A DNA stretch of 64,000 nucleotides from Campylobacter hyointestinalis subsp. lawsonii. GTDB taxonomy: Bacteria; Campylobacterota; Campylobacteria; Campylobacterales; Campylobacteraceae. Below, in pieces: positions 8,486 to 18,108 of this stretch (the stretch's first letter is position 1; every line of letters begins with the position of its first letter). The notes beneath the pieces were generated by a model that saw nothing but the letters and a program-made list of their open reading frames with translations, was not told the origin of the DNA and did not search any database. The stretch is from contig NZ_CP053828.1 of NCBI RefSeq assembly GCF_013372165.1, forward strand, positions 682,001 to 746,000. Reading direction: 5' to 3'. The translations under genes and the position numbers were made by a program.

Positions 8486-9205
8486 TTGACAAATTTACTT
8501 AATGAAAAAACTTTTAAATTTATATTTTCCATAGCCATTATAATTATAGGAATTTACTACACTTATCCAGTTAGCATAACAGATGCTCAAAAAGGCGCTT
8601 ATGTAAATTCGTATTTTACTACGCTAGGACTTACTTTTGGTGGTATTTTAATAGGTATCGTACTTGGCTTTATACTAGCTTTTTTGAAGTTTTTAAATAT
8701 CAAAATCCTATCATTTATCATAGACGAATACATAGACATAATAAGAGGAACTCCAGTACTTTTGCAACTTATGATATTTGCCTTTGTCATACTTGCTACT
8801 CTTAGTGACAACTTTTACGCCGCACTAATAGCTCTTGGATTAAATAGTTCTGCATACGTTGCTGAGATCGTAAGAAGCGGTATAAACAGCGTAGATAAAG
8901 GTCAAATGGAAGCAGCTCGTGCTATGGGGCTTAGCTATAGCGTTTCTATGCGCCAAATCATCTTTCCTCAAGCTATTAAAAATATACTTCCAGCTCTTGC
9001 AAATGAGTTTATAAGCCTATTTAAAGAGACTTCGGTCGTCGGACTTATAGGTATATTTGATCTTACTATGCAAAGTAAAAGCTTGCAAGCAACTCTATTT
9101 AGTCCCGAGCCTATCTTGTTTGCAGGGGTTGTATATTACGCAAACGTCAAACTCTTTTCACTTCTTGCAAAACTCTTAGAAAATAGGCTAAACAAAAATG
9201 ATTAA
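8486..9205 (+). CDS. Polar amino-acid ABC transporter permease
   Basis: This is a 239-residue HisMQ/GlnP-type inner-membrane permease with about five membrane segments. The EAA loop is recognisable (GQMEAARAMGLSYSVSMRQIIFPQA, given here only as the region around residues 139–163). The start is a TTG with AAGG upstream. It overlaps the ATPase gene by 8 bp, indicating translational coupling in the operon permease–ATPase–two binding proteins. The substrate is probably a polar amino acid or cystine. Confidence 0.9.
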   Translation: MTNLLNEKTFKFIFSIAIIIIGIYYTYPVSITDAQKGAYVNSYFTTLGLTFGGILIGIVLGFILAFLKFLNIKILSFIIDEYIDIIRGTPVLLQLMIFAFVILATLSDNFYAALIALGLNSSAYVAEIVRSGINSVDKGQMEAARAMGLSYSVSMRQIIFPQAIKNILPALANEFISLFKETSVVGLIGIFDLTMQSKSLQATLFSPEPILFAGVVYYANVKLFSLLAKLLENRLNKND

Positions 9206-9926
9206 GATAGAAAATTTAGTAAAAAACTACGGAAATTTAAAAGTTTTAAACAGCATAAGCACCGAGATAAAAAAAGGTGAAGTCGTAGCTATCATAGGAC
9301 CTAGCGGCGGTGGAAAAAGTACGTTTTTACGCTGTATAAACCGCCTTGAAGAGCCTACTAGTGGTCATATTTTTATAAATGGTGTAGATATCTTAGATCC
9401 TAAGATCAATATAAATAAAATTCGCCAAAAAGTGTCTATGGTATTTCAGCATTTTAATCTTTTTGCAAACAAAACTGTAATGCAAAATCTCACGCTTGCT
9501 CCACTCCAAACAGGACTTTGCGATCTAAAAACAGCAAATGATAGAGCAAACGAACTACTAAAAAAAGTCGGACTTTCAGACAAAGCAAACGCTTATCCGC
9601 ATAAGCTAAGTGGCGGACAAAAACAACGCATAGCTATAGCTAGAAGCCTTGCTATGGAACCTGATATCATACTTTTTGACGAGCCGACAAGCGCACTTGA
9701 TCCAGAGATGATAGGCGAAGTTTTAAGCATCATGAAAGAAGTTGCCAAAGACGGGCTTACGATGCTTGTAGTAACTCACGAAATGGGATTTGCTAAAAAC
9801 GTAGCAAATAGGATATTTTTTATGGATAAAGGTATCATCGCAGTCGATGATACGCCAAAAAATGTCTTTGAAAACTGCACCCATCCACGTTTAAACGAAT
9901 TTTTAAACAAGATACTAAATCACTAA
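9198..9926 (+). CDS. Polar amino-acid ABC transporter ATP-binding protein
   Basis: The 242-residue protein has Walker A (GPSGGGKST, about residues 32–40), Q-loop, signature LSGGQKQRIAIARSL (about 133) and Walker B ILFDEPTSALDPE (about 154). It is a GlnQ-class ATPase that energises the adjacent permease. It begins inside the permease gene and ends 14 bp before the first binding-protein gene. Confidence 0.93.
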   Translation: MIKIENLVKNYGNLKVLNSISTEIKKGEVVAIIGPSGGGKSTFLRCINRLEEPTSGHIFINGVDILDPKININKIRQKVSMVFQHFNLFANKTVMQNLTLAPLQTGLCDLKTANDRANELLKKVGLSDKANAYPHKLSGGQKQRIAIARSLAMEPDIILFDEPTSALDPEMIGEVLSIMKEVAKDGLTMLVVTHEMGFAKNVANRIFFMDKGIIAVDDTPKNVFENCTHPRLNEFLNKILNH

Positions 9927-9940
9927 AAAAGGAAAACAAA

Positions 9941-10669
9941 ATGAAAAGTTTTTTTAAATTTATCGTTGCTGCTTGTGTAGCGGCCGGTTTTTCCCACGCC
10001 GCAGACGTGTTAAAAGTAGGCACAAATGCCGCTTATCCTCCGTTTGAATTCATAGATGAACAAAACAAAATAGCTGGTTTTGATATGGATCTTATAGACG
10101 CTCTATCAAAAAAAGTAGGATTTGAGTATAAGATAGTAAATATGAGCTTTGATGGGCTTATACCGGCTCTAAAAGCAGGTAAGATAGACGCAGTAGCAGC
10201 AGCTATGAGCGCAACTCCTGAACGCATAAAAGCAGTAAGTTTTACAAAGCCTTACTATACTACGGAAAATTTATTTATTAAACAAGCAAAAAATGGCGAT
10301 CTAACATCAAAGCAAAACTTAGAGGGTAAAAAAATCGCAGTACAATTAGGAACCGTCCAAGAAATAGCAGCTCGCACTATAAAAGGCGTTAAAGTTATGG
10401 CAAACGAAGATATATTTGCAGCTATAATGGCACTTAAAAATGGCAAAGTCGATGCTGTTTTAGTAGATAGTTCTATAGGTTATGGTTACTTAAACAAAAA
10501 CAAAGACCTAGCTGAGTTTTTAAAAGAACCTGATGGTAGCGAAGGCTTTTCTATAGCTTTTGACAAAGACAAACATACCGATCTAATAGCAAAGATCAAC
10601 CAAGCAGTTGAAGAGCTAAAAAATGATGGTACTTATGATAAGCTGCTTGAAAAATACAATCTAAAATAG
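9941..10669 (+). CDS. Periplasmic amino-acid-binding protein, first paralogue
   Basis: A 242-residue family-3 solute-binding protein with a Sec signal (cleaved after about FSHA). Typical motifs are VGTNAAYPPFEFIDEQNKI, GFDMDLIDALSKK and DGLIPALKAGKIDAVAAAMS (around residues 24–90). It should capture substrate for the upstream permease and ATPase. It is very similar to the next gene, indicating tandem duplication with divergence. Confidence 0.9.
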   Translation: MKSFFKFIVAACVAAGFSHAADVLKVGTNAAYPPFEFIDEQNKIAGFDMDLIDALSKKVGFEYKIVNMSFDGLIPALKAGKIDAVAAAMSATPERIKAVSFTKPYYTTENLFIKQAKNGDLTSKQNLEGKKIAVQLGTVQEIAARTIKGVKVMANEDIFAAIMALKNGKVDAVLVDSSIGYGYLNKNKDLAEFLKEPDGSEGFSIAFDKDKHTDLIAKINQAVEELKNDGTYDKLLEKYNLK

Positions 10670-10693
10670 TCTAAAGCAGACAAAAAGGATAGT

Positions 10694-11422
10694 TTGATGA
10701 ATAGAGTTTTTAAATTTATCTTTGCTTTATTATTGATGCTAAACCTAGTAAATGCTAAAACGTTGATATTTGGCTCAGACGCTGAGTATCCTCCATTTGG
10801 CTATATAGATGAAAACAATAAAATAGCGGGATTTGACATAGATCTAGTAGATACTATATCTAAAAAAGCTGGATTTGAGTATAAATTTATAAAAGTCGGG
10901 TTTGACGCTTTGATACCTGCTCTAAAAGCCGGTAAGATAGACGCTATCGCAGCTAGTATGAGCGCTACGGCTGAAAGAAAAAAATCAGTTGATTTCTCAA
11001 ATGCGTATTTTTATACAAAAAATTTATATCTTAAAATGGCGAGCGACAAAGAGATCACTTCAAAAGACGATCTTAAGACAAAACGAATAGGTGTAATGCT
11101 AGGCACAGTCCAAGAAAGCGTTGCCCATGAGATAAAAGGTGCAAAAGTCATAGCCACAGAGGGCATAGCAGGAAGCATTATGAATCTAAAAGCCGGTAAA
11201 GTCGATGTCGTGATAGTAGATAGCTCAGTAGGATACGGCTATCTTAAGAAAAACACAGATATAGTAAAATGGCTTGAAGAAAACGATGGAAGCGATGGTT
11301 TTGCAATGGCGTTTGACAAAGATAAGCATAGCGAATTTTTAGCTAAATTTAATAAAGCTTTAGAAGATATCAAAAGCGATGGAACATACGAAAAACTTCT
11401 TGAAAAATACGATCTAAAATAG
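10694..11422 (+). CDS. Periplasmic amino-acid-binding protein, second paralogue
   Basis: This protein has the same length (242 residues) and architecture as its upstream neighbour: signal peptide, FGSDAEYPPFGYIDENNKI, GFDIDLVDTISKK and ALIPALKAGKIDAIAASMS. The two differ at many ligand-cleft positions (for example NAAYPPFEF versus DAEYPPFGY), so they probably bring different substrates to one permease. A perfect 9-bp hairpin follows its stop. Confidence 0.88.
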   Translation: MMNRVFKFIFALLLMLNLVNAKTLIFGSDAEYPPFGYIDENNKIAGFDIDLVDTISKKAGFEYKFIKVGFDALIPALKAGKIDAIAASMSATAERKKSVDFSNAYFYTKNLYLKMASDKEITSKDDLKTKRIGVMLGTVQESVAHEIKGAKVIATEGIAGSIMNLKAGKVDVVIVDSSVGYGYLKKNTDIVKWLEENDGSDGFAMAFDKDKHSEFLAKFNKALEDIKSDGTYEKLLEKYDLK

Positions 11423-11423
11423 C

Positions 11424-11444
11424 TTAGCCATACTTTATGGCTAA
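11424..11444 (+). terminator. Hairpin terminator or attenuator after the ABC operon
   Basis: TTAGCCATA (11424–11432) pairs perfectly with TATGGCTAA (11436–11444), followed by ATTT. The T-tract is short, so some read-through into thiE is likely. Confidence 0.55.
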
Positions 11445-11459
11445 ATTTAAGGGCTTAAA

Positions 11460-12068
11460 ATGTGTCAATTATATGTTTTAACAGACAAAGAATTTACTCC
11501 AAAAAATAGTATCTATGGGCAAATTTTAGAGCTCTTAAATTCTGGTATCAAGTTCATTCAATATAGAAATAAAATACAAGATCACGATATAAAATTACTC
11601 AAATCCATAGCTAATTTATGCGATGATTTTAACGCAAAGTTTATCATAAACGATGATCCGTTTCTAGCAAAAGCTTGCGATGCACATGGTGTCCATATCG
11701 GAAAAGATGATGAAGATATAAAAAAAGCAAAAGAATTGCTAGGCAAAAACTCAATTATAGGAGTTAGTTGCTACAACGATATAAATTTAGCACTAAAAGC
11801 CCAAAAAGATGGCGCTTCTTACGTTGCTTTTGGAGCGATGTATATGAGTAAAACCAAACCAAACGCCCCTCTTTGCGACCACGATACCATAAAAAAAGCA
11901 AAAGAGAATTTAGACATTCCTATCTGTGTCATAGGCGGTATAAATGCTCTAAATTTAAAAGAAGTTAGCACTCTTATGCCTGATCTAATAGCCATAGTAA
12001 GTGCTGCTTACGCACCAAAAAGTATCAGTGAAAACATAAAAAATTTAAACAATATAATAAGGAATTAA
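11460..12068 (+). CDS. thiE: Thiamine-phosphate synthase
   Basis: This 202-residue TIM-barrel protein joins the pyrimidine (HMP-PP) and thiazole phosphate moieties of thiamine. Family motifs visible are FIQYRNK (pyrophosphate side), FIINDDP, HGVHIGKDD, VSCYND and VIGGIN near the C-terminus. It ends one base before uppP begins. The thiazole genes thiS and thiFGH lie 31–40 kb away, so the pathway is dispersed. It appears intact. Confidence 0.92.
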   Translation: MCQLYVLTDKEFTPKNSIYGQILELLNSGIKFIQYRNKIQDHDIKLLKSIANLCDDFNAKFIINDDPFLAKACDAHGVHIGKDDEDIKKAKELLGKNSIIGVSCYNDINLALKAQKDGASYVAFGAMYMSKTKPNAPLCDHDTIKKAKENLDIPICVIGGINALNLKEVSTLMPDLIAIVSAAYAPKSISENIKNLNNIIRN

Positions 12069-12845
12069 ATGGATTTTTTAAGCGCCATAATACTAGGAAT
12101 AGTCGAGGGCTTGACCGAGTTTTTGCCTGTTAGCTCGACTGGACATATGATACTTAGTGCAAAGCTACTAGGGCTTGAGCAAACAAGCGTGTTAAAATGC
12201 TTTGAAGTAGTTATTCAGCTAGGAAGTATCTTGGCAGTTGTGTTTATGTTTTTTGATAGATTAAAAGAGGATTTTAATCTTTGGATAAAACTTGCTATAG
12301 GATTTGTACCTACAGCCATCATCGGTTTTTTGGCTTACAAACACATAAAAGCATTTTTTGAGCCAAGCAGTGTTGCTTATATGCTTATCATAGGCGGTAT
12401 CGTTTTTATCATAGTTGAGCTTTGGCATAAAAAGATAAACTATGATGGCGACACAAAAACATTGCACGAAGTGAGCTTCAAACAAGCTTTTCTAATAGGA
12501 CTTTCACAATGCTTTGCTATGATACCTGGCACGTCAAGAAGTGGCTCTACTATCATCGCAGGTCTGCTTTGCGGACTTAGTCGCGAAGTTGCGGCTAGAT
12601 TTAGTTTTTTACTAGCTATCCCTACTATGTTTGCCGCGACTGCTTATGATAGCTACAAAAATGCAGATATTTTCGCTCAAAACAAAGAAGATTTATTAAT
12701 ATTTTTAGTCGGTGGATTTATGGCGTTTATAGTAGCTTTGATAGTTATCAAACTATTTTTAAAATTCGTATCTAAATTTAGCTATATCAGCTTTGGAATC
12801 TACAGGATAGCCCTTGGTTCGTTATTTTTGATCTATGTTTTATAA
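12069..12845 (+). CDS. uppP: Undecaprenyl-diphosphatase
   Basis: This 258-residue integral membrane BacA/UppP protein recycles undecaprenyl diphosphate to the monophosphate carrier for cell-wall synthesis. Both active-site signatures are present: EGLTEFLPVSSTGHMIL (residues about 12–28) and PGTSRSGSTIIAGLLCG (about 154–170). Its start directly follows the thiE stop, so it is co-transcribed with thiE. It confers basal bacitracin tolerance in other bacteria. Confidence 0.95.
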   Translation: MDFLSAIILGIVEGLTEFLPVSSTGHMILSAKLLGLEQTSVLKCFEVVIQLGSILAVVFMFFDRLKEDFNLWIKLAIGFVPTAIIGFLAYKHIKAFFEPSSVAYMLIIGGIVFIIVELWHKKINYDGDTKTLHEVSFKQAFLIGLSQCFAMIPGTSRSGSTIIAGLLCGLSREVAARFSFLLAIPTMFAATAYDSYKNADIFAQNKEDLLIFLVGGFMAFIVALIVIKLFLKFVSKFSYISFGIYRIALGSLFLIYVL

Positions 12846-12848
12846 GCA

Positions 12849-12874
12849 AAGCTATCAAAAAAATTTGATAGCTT
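12849..12874. terminator. Bidirectional terminator between uppP and the aminotransferase
   Basis: AAGCTATCAAA (12849–12859) pairs with TTTGATAGCTT (12864–12874) across a 4-nt loop. It overlaps the 3' end of the convergent aminotransferase gene and would serve both transcripts. Confidence 0.7.
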
Positions 12875-14126
12875 CTTTGATGGCACTCAATAGATAGTCC
12901 AGATCGTCTTTTGTTTGAGTATAGTGTAGGCTTGCCCTAACAAAGCCCGGTTTTTGGGCAAAATCCGCGTCATCTTCTAGTCCTAAAAGCTCATGCCCAT
13001 ATGGACCAGCGCAAGCACATCCAGCTCGTGTTTGGACGCTAAATTTATCGCTTAAAACTTTAGCAAGTTCATAAGGCGATATGCCTTTAATGTTAAAAGA
13101 AAATATAGGAAGTCTATCGCATTTTTTTGAGCCATAACATATCAAATTTTTTATACGCATAAGATTATCTTCAAAATACTCTAAATTTGCCTTTTCTATC
13201 TCTTTTATGGTTTCTAAACCTATGTCGTTTCTAAGCTTAAATGCTAAAAAAGAGCGTATTAGCTGAGTGATACCAGGAGTTCCAGCGTCTTCTAAGGCTT
13301 CTTTATTTTCTACAAATTTAGCACTTTTTCTACTTACGTAAGTTACTGTTCCTCCACCAGCAAAAGTAGGTTTATCGCCTGTGCAAAGCTCTTTTCTTAT
13401 GACTAAAAGTCCAGAGCCACCAACTCCACCAAGTAGCTTATGTGATGAGATGAAAGCTGCGTCAAAAAAGTCGCTATTTACATTTTCGTAAGCAGCAAGG
13501 CTTGATAGATCAAGTGCGATAATGCCACCATAATTCCTTATCATTTTATTTAGATTATACAGATCAGTTTTTATGCCAGTCACATTTGAAGCTGCGCTAA
13601 AACTAGCGATTATCTTGCGTCCTCTATTTAGTTTAAGGACACGTTCCATTTCACCAAAATGGATACCTCCGTCTTTTGCTAAAGGCACTCTAAAAACTTC
13701 GCAAAGTCCATACCTAAAGCTTATCTCATTGCTGTGATGTTCGTAAGGAGAGACGATGACTAAAGGAAATTTACGCTTGTCTATATTTAAATTTCCCAAA
13801 ACTGCTCTAGTAGCTGGTGGGATATAAATTCCCATTATCTCTTGAAACTTTTTTATCGCCGCGGTACTTCCAAAAGAACAAGGCATAAGATAAAAATCAT
13901 CGCCTAGCTCTAAAAGTTTTTTTATCCCACTTCTTGCACTTTCATAGTAATTTGTAGTAACTCTAGCACAAGTTCCGCACTCGCTATGAGTGTTTGAGTA
14001 TGTCATCAAAACTCTTAGTATTTCGTCTTCTATCTCTTTATATCCAAGCCCTGAAGCAGTCCAATCAAAATAATAAATTCCATCTTTTAAGATTATATTT
14101 TTTCTTACTTTTTCTAAATTTATCAA
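12855..14126 (-). CDS. Class-V PLP aminotransferase (cysteine desulfurase-like)
   Basis: This 423-residue fold-type I PLP enzyme has the lysine-bearing segment SSHKLLGGVGGSGLLV (about residue 230) and a C-terminal TRAGCACAGPYGH loop with Cys residues, as in SufS/CsdA-type proteins. The N-terminal CGTCARVTTNYYESARS segment is typical of the epsilonproteobacterial Cj0791c-like group, which sits beside the DUF234 protein and flgS as here. Sulfur transfer from cysteine is plausible but the true substrate is not certain. The nearby NifS/IscU pair is not in this window. Confidence 0.8.
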   Translation of the reverse strand: MINLEKVRKNIILKDGIYYFDWTASGLGYKEIEDEILRVLMTYSNTHSECGTCARVTTNYYESARSGIKKLLELGDDFYLMPCSFGSTAAIKKFQEIMGIYIPPATRAVLGNLNIDKRKFPLVIVSPYEHHSNEISFRYGLCEVFRVPLAKDGGIHFGEMERVLKLNRGRKIIASFSAASNVTGIKTDLYNLNKMIRNYGGIIALDLSSLAAYENVNSDFFDAAFISSHKLLGGVGGSGLLVIRKELCTGDKPTFAGGGTVTYVSRKSAKFVENKEALEDAGTPGITQLIRSFLAFKLRNDIGLETIKEIEKANLEYFEDNLMRIKNLICYGSKKCDRLPIFSFNIKGISPYELAKVLSDKFSVQTRAGCACAGPYGHELLGLEDDADFAQKPGFVRASLHYTQTKDDLDYLLSAIKEAIKFF

Positions 14127-14206
14127 CTTTATTTCCGCCGTTTTTTATATAAATTATACAACATATATGCTAAAATTATCGCAAAACAAGGAGCTAAAAA
14201 CTAAAT

Positions 14207-15058
14207 TTGGAAAATAGTTTTGATGATAGCAAAATTCAAAGTTTGCTTGAGTTTTATTTTGTGTTTGATAACTGCGCTTTAAGTAATGATTTTAGCGATA
14301 TATTTGAAGCTATACAAAAACATATTTTAGATAGATATGAAGAGCTTAGCGAACGTTTTAAATTTAGCAGTTACGATAAAGAGATAAAAATAATGCTTAA
14401 AAAACTAGCAAGAAGTGATAGAAAACGCTTTAATATCTCAAAGTCACTCCCAAGAAAACTAGCAAGTATCGTCATAAAAACTCTACAAAATAATGGTATC
14501 TTAGAGATAGAAAAATCAAAAGAGATAAAACCAAAAAGCTCAAAACATCAAAAGATAAAAAAAGAGCTTAGAAGATATCAAATTCAAGACAAAATTCACT
14601 TTAAAAGCAACTTTGCGCGGTTTTGGTTTAGGTATTGTGAGCCAAATTTAGATCTGTTAAAAGAGGCAAAAACAGACCAAGTCCTAGACATCATCAAAAA
14701 CGATTTTTTGCTATACTGCTCTTTGCCATTTGAGTTAGCTAGCATAAAACTGCTTTCACACCATTTAAATATACCTAGCAAACTTATCTCAAGCTACTGG
14801 AATAAAAAAGATGAAATAGATATATTTATAGATAACGAGGGGTTTATCATAGTCGGCGAAGTCAAATACAAAGATAGAAAAATCTGCAAAAACGTGCTAA
14901 ATATCCTAAAAGCAAAATGTCAAAACGCAAATATAAAGCCAAATTTGATAGTTTTATTTTCAAAATCAGGCTTTAGCAATGAACTTTTGAGCTTAAAAGA
15001 TGATAAAATACTACTTTTTGGACTTGAGCATTTTAAGGAAATATTATGGAACTCTTAG
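14207..15058 (+). CDS. DUF234-like protein upstream of flgS
   Basis: This 283-residue protein begins at TTG with AAGGAG upstream. The C-terminal part (about 140–283) resembles DUF234, a PD-(D/E)XK nuclease-like fold usually attached to archaeal-type ATPases: KKDEIDIFIDNEGFIIVGEVKYKD keeps the E-D…E-K spacing of that fold. The N-terminal third is lysine-rich and probably winged-helix-like. The ATPase domain is absent. It overlaps flgS by 13 bp, so the two are translated together. Function is unknown; nuclease activity is not demonstrated. Confidence 0.6.
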   Translation: MENSFDDSKIQSLLEFYFVFDNCALSNDFSDIFEAIQKHILDRYEELSERFKFSSYDKEIKIMLKKLARSDRKRFNISKSLPRKLASIVIKTLQNNGILEIEKSKEIKPKSSKHQKIKKELRRYQIQDKIHFKSNFARFWFRYCEPNLDLLKEAKTDQVLDIIKNDFLLYCSLPFELASIKLLSHHLNIPSKLISSYWNKKDEIDIFIDNEGFIIVGEVKYKDRKICKNVLNILKAKCQNANIKPNLIVLFSKSGFSNELLSLKDDKILLFGLEHFKEILWNS

Positions 15059-16041
15059 AACAAAACGAAACAAAACATATCCAAGACGGATTGAAAAATC
15101 TAATAGAACAAACTTACTTGATAGAAAAAGAGTACAAAACTCTAAATGAATCATACATAAGTTTGCAAAACTTCATACAAGATATCGTTGAAAGTTTAGG
15201 CGCCGCACTTTGGGTCGTAGATATGAGCGGCAACATACTACTTAAAAATGCTAAAACAAACGGATTTGACGCTATACTAAATTTAATAGATCTAAAAAGA
15301 GCAAACCAAGAGATCGAGCTTGAAAATAGACACTTTGCTATCAAGATCACTACAAAAGAACAAAATAAAATCATACTTGCTACAGATATAAGCGATGAAA
15401 AAAGAAGTGCTAGGCTAGTTTCTATGGGTGCTGTAGCTGCTCATCTCTCACACGAGATCAGAAATCCTATAGGTTCTATCTCTTTACTGACAAGTACGCT
15501 TTTAAAAAGAGCCGATGAGAAAAATCGCCCTATCATAGACGAAATTCAAAAAGCGATATTTAGAGTAGAGCGTATCATCAAAGCTACGCTTTTATTTACA
15601 AAAGGCGTTCATATAAACAAGCAAAGCTTTAGCCTAGAAAAGCTAGAGCAAAACTGCCACACAGCCATAAGCCAATACGCATTTTCAAAAGAGATAGAAT
15701 TTAAATTTAGTGGATTTAAGGGGGAAATTTTAGGCGATATCGATCTTTTAGATATGGTTTTTAGTAACCTTATTTTTAATGCTATAGATGCCATAGAAGA
15801 AGATGAAAACAGCAGCGGTCAAGTAACATTAGAGCATATCTTTAAAAATGATTCTCACGTATTTTACATAAGCGATAGCGGTGTGGAGATAGATAAAAGC
15901 GTGGTTTTTGAACCATTTAAAACTACAAAGCTCAAAGGCAACGGCCTAGGACTAGCGCTAAGCATAGAGATTATTCACGCTCATAAAGGCAGCATTTGCT
16001 TTCAAAACAAACCAAAAATCTTTACTATCTCATTACCTTGA
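15046..16041 (+). CDS. flgS: FlgS, NtrB-type sensor kinase of the flagellar regulon
   Basis: The 331-residue cytoplasmic kinase starts with GLKNLIEQTYLIEKEYKTL, a near-signature of Campylobacter FlgS. It contains a PAS-like region (about 40–110), the H-box AAHLSHEIRNPIGSISLL with the phosphorylated His near residue 135, and N, G1 and G2 boxes (NLIFNAIDAIEE, YISDSGVEI, KGNGLGLALS). FlgS phosphorylates FlgR to activate sigma-54 genes of the flagellar rod and hook in response to the export apparatus. flgR is not adjacent. Confidence 0.9.
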   Translation: MELLEQNETKHIQDGLKNLIEQTYLIEKEYKTLNESYISLQNFIQDIVESLGAALWVVDMSGNILLKNAKTNGFDAILNLIDLKRANQEIELENRHFAIKITTKEQNKIILATDISDEKRSARLVSMGAVAAHLSHEIRNPIGSISLLTSTLLKRADEKNRPIIDEIQKAIFRVERIIKATLLFTKGVHINKQSFSLEKLEQNCHTAISQYAFSKEIEFKFSGFKGEILGDIDLLDMVFSNLIFNAIDAIEEDENSSGQVTLEHIFKNDSHVFYISDSGVEIDKSVVFEPFKTTKLKGNGLGLALSIEIIHAHKGSICFQNKPKIFTISLP

Positions 16042-16767
16042 CAACATTTTTTATAACCTCCACTCAACCAAAAGCCTTGCTCATTTATTTTTACCTTACT
16101 ACTATATCTGAAGTAAGCTTGTGTTTTTAAAAGCGGTAGTAGCGTAAAAAGCATTATAGATAAAAAATTTAAGAAAAACTCTTTTTATGTCTGCTCTATC
16201 TTATTCTAGGCTAAATTTAAACCTTTTTATTAGAGTTTAATAGCAAACCTAAAAAAGTAGCTTTAGTCGCAGTTTGTAACAAGACACCTAAAAAAAATAT
16301 TTAGATATAAAAAATGATTTGTTTTAAGTTTTCAACTGACCATAGCTAATTCTTCAAACATTTAGAAAAGTGGCTAAATATACTGATATAAAAGACTTTT
16401 CTAATAGATGATAAAGAGCAAAGCAAAATCCATAGACTTATATTTATAAAATTTATAAAAGATATCGTTTTTCCTAATGAGAATTGCAAAAACGAAATTG
16501 AGTTCCTTTTTTAAATTTAGGCTTTTTTTGGAGATATGGTTTGTGGTGGCATGATCTAAATGCTTTTATCAAAGTATTTAATAAAAAAAGATTTAAAAAA
16601 GAGTTTAGTTTTTTTACAAATATGGACTTATAAAGGTTTGTGGAAGATTTGCAGATACAAAACTAAACAAGCAAACGACAAAAAGAAGCACATTATAAAT
16701 TTGCGAAAATATCTTAGATATTTACAATCTATTTTTAAATTTAAAGCTAAGTATATTAGATGCTACT
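16042..16767. other. Gene-poor interval between flgS and radA
   Basis: I find no intact gene. A short open frame at about 16560–16784 and neighbouring fragments in other frames have Campylobacter-like codon content but many stops, suggesting decayed coding DNA. I could not identify its family. Confidence 0.4.
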
Positions 16768-18108
16768 TTACATCCATTCAATAACTTGTGAAATTTCTTT
16801 TGCTACAAATATCTTTAAATTTGATTTTTCTATCGGTTTGCTCGGTGCTATTATATTTTTAAATTTTTGCATACTAGCTTCTTTTAGCCTTGCATCAAGG
16901 TTAAATATATCTCTGATTTCTCCATTTAAGCTAAGCTCACCTATAAAGATGCTTTCTTTGCTGATAGGGCGATTTCTAAAGCTCGATATGATGGCTGCTA
17001 CAACAGCTAGATCACATGCGGTCTCATTTATCTTTACTCCGCCAGTAACATTTATAAAAACGTCATAATGCCCCAAGGGAATTTCAAGCTTTCGCTCTAA
17101 TAAAGCAAGTATCATATCTAGACGATTTTTATCAAATCCGGTGGAACTTCTTTTTGGATAGCTACTCTCGCAAACTAGAGCTTGTATCTCTACTATAAGT
17201 GCGCGACTTCCTTCCATCGTAACTGTTATGGCTGAGCCACTCACTGCATCTCCTCTAGTAAAAAATTTGCTAGTAGCGTCTTTTGCGCTTATCAGACCAA
17301 ATTTACTCATTTCAAAAATCCCAACTTCACTAGTTGAGCCAAAGCGATTTTTAAATCCTCTAAGAAGCCTGAGCTCCATACTGCTATCGCCTTCAAAATA
17401 CAGCACGACATCAACCATATGCTCTAAAATTCTAGGTCCAGCAATAGAGCCTTCTTTTGTGATATGTCCGATGATAAACACGCATATATTTTTACTTTTT
17501 GCAAGTCTCATCAGCTCAAAAGTTATCTCTCTTACTTGCGAAACTGAACCAGGAGCTGAGCTTATTTTATCACTATATAATGTTTGTATAGAATCCACTA
17601 CTAGCGTTTTATACTCTTTTTTCGAGATTTCTGCTAGGATATTGTCTAAGTTTATCTCTGTTAAAAGATATAGATTTTTGCTGTTCGCATTTAGTCTGTT
17701 TGCGCGTAGCTTTATTTGAGACTCGCTTTCTTCCCCACTTACGTATAAAACACTTTCACCAAATTCGGCCAAATTTGAAGCGATTTTTAAAAGCAGTGTT
17801 GATTTTCCGATGCCAGGACTTCCGCCGATAAGCACAAGTGAGCCATCTACTAAGCCGCCACCAAGAACGATATCAAGCTCAACGTCTCCTGTAGTGCGGC
17901 GTGAAATTTCTTCTATTTTTATATCAGTTATGGCTTTTGCTTTTGATGAAGAACTACTTATCTTTGAGATTTCATTGATGACTTTTATTTGCTCGCTACT
18001 AAGCTCCACAAAGCTTTCCCAAGCCCCGCATCCAGGACATTTGCCCATCCATTTGCTCTGTTGATTTCCGCAAGCTTCACACTCAAATATAGTTTTAGTT
18101 TTTGCCAT
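16768..18108 (-). CDS. radA: DNA repair protein RadA
   Basis: With the ATG at 18108 the protein is 446 residues: an N-terminal C4 zinc finger (CEACGNQQSKWMGKCPGCGAW split around residues 9–29), a RecA-like ATPase (Walker A GGSPGIGKST), the RadA motif KNRFG, and a C-terminal Lon-type domain. It promotes branch migration in recombination. A start 18 codons upstream is open, but the chosen one gives the usual MAKTKTIFEC beginning. It overlaps the ftsY stop by 14 bp. Confidence 0.95.
   Translation of the reverse strand: MAKTKTIFECEACGNQQSKWMGKCPGCGAWESFVELSSEQIKVINEISKISSSSSKAKAITDIKIEEISRRTTGDVELDIVLGGGLVDGSLVLIGGSPGIGKSTLLLKIASNLAEFGESVLYVSGEESESQIKLRANRLNANSKNLYLLTEINLDNILAEISKKEYKTLVVDSIQTLYSDKISSAPGSVSQVREITFELMRLAKSKNICVFIIGHITKEGSIAGPRILEHMVDVVLYFEGDSSMELRLLRGFKNRFGSTSEVGIFEMSKFGLISAKDATSKFFTRGDAVSGSAITVTMEGSRALIVEIQALVCESSYPKRSSTGFDKNRLDMILALLERKLEIPLGHYDVFINVTGGVKINETACDLAVVAAIISSFRNRPISKESIFIGELSLNGEIRDIFNLDARLKEASMQKFKNIIAPSKPIEKSNLKIFVAKEISQVIEWM

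Noticed and set aside
16560-16784. 74-codon frame before radA
   Set aside because: It overlaps the radA 3' end, has no ribosome site and no recognisable family; more likely decayed sequence.
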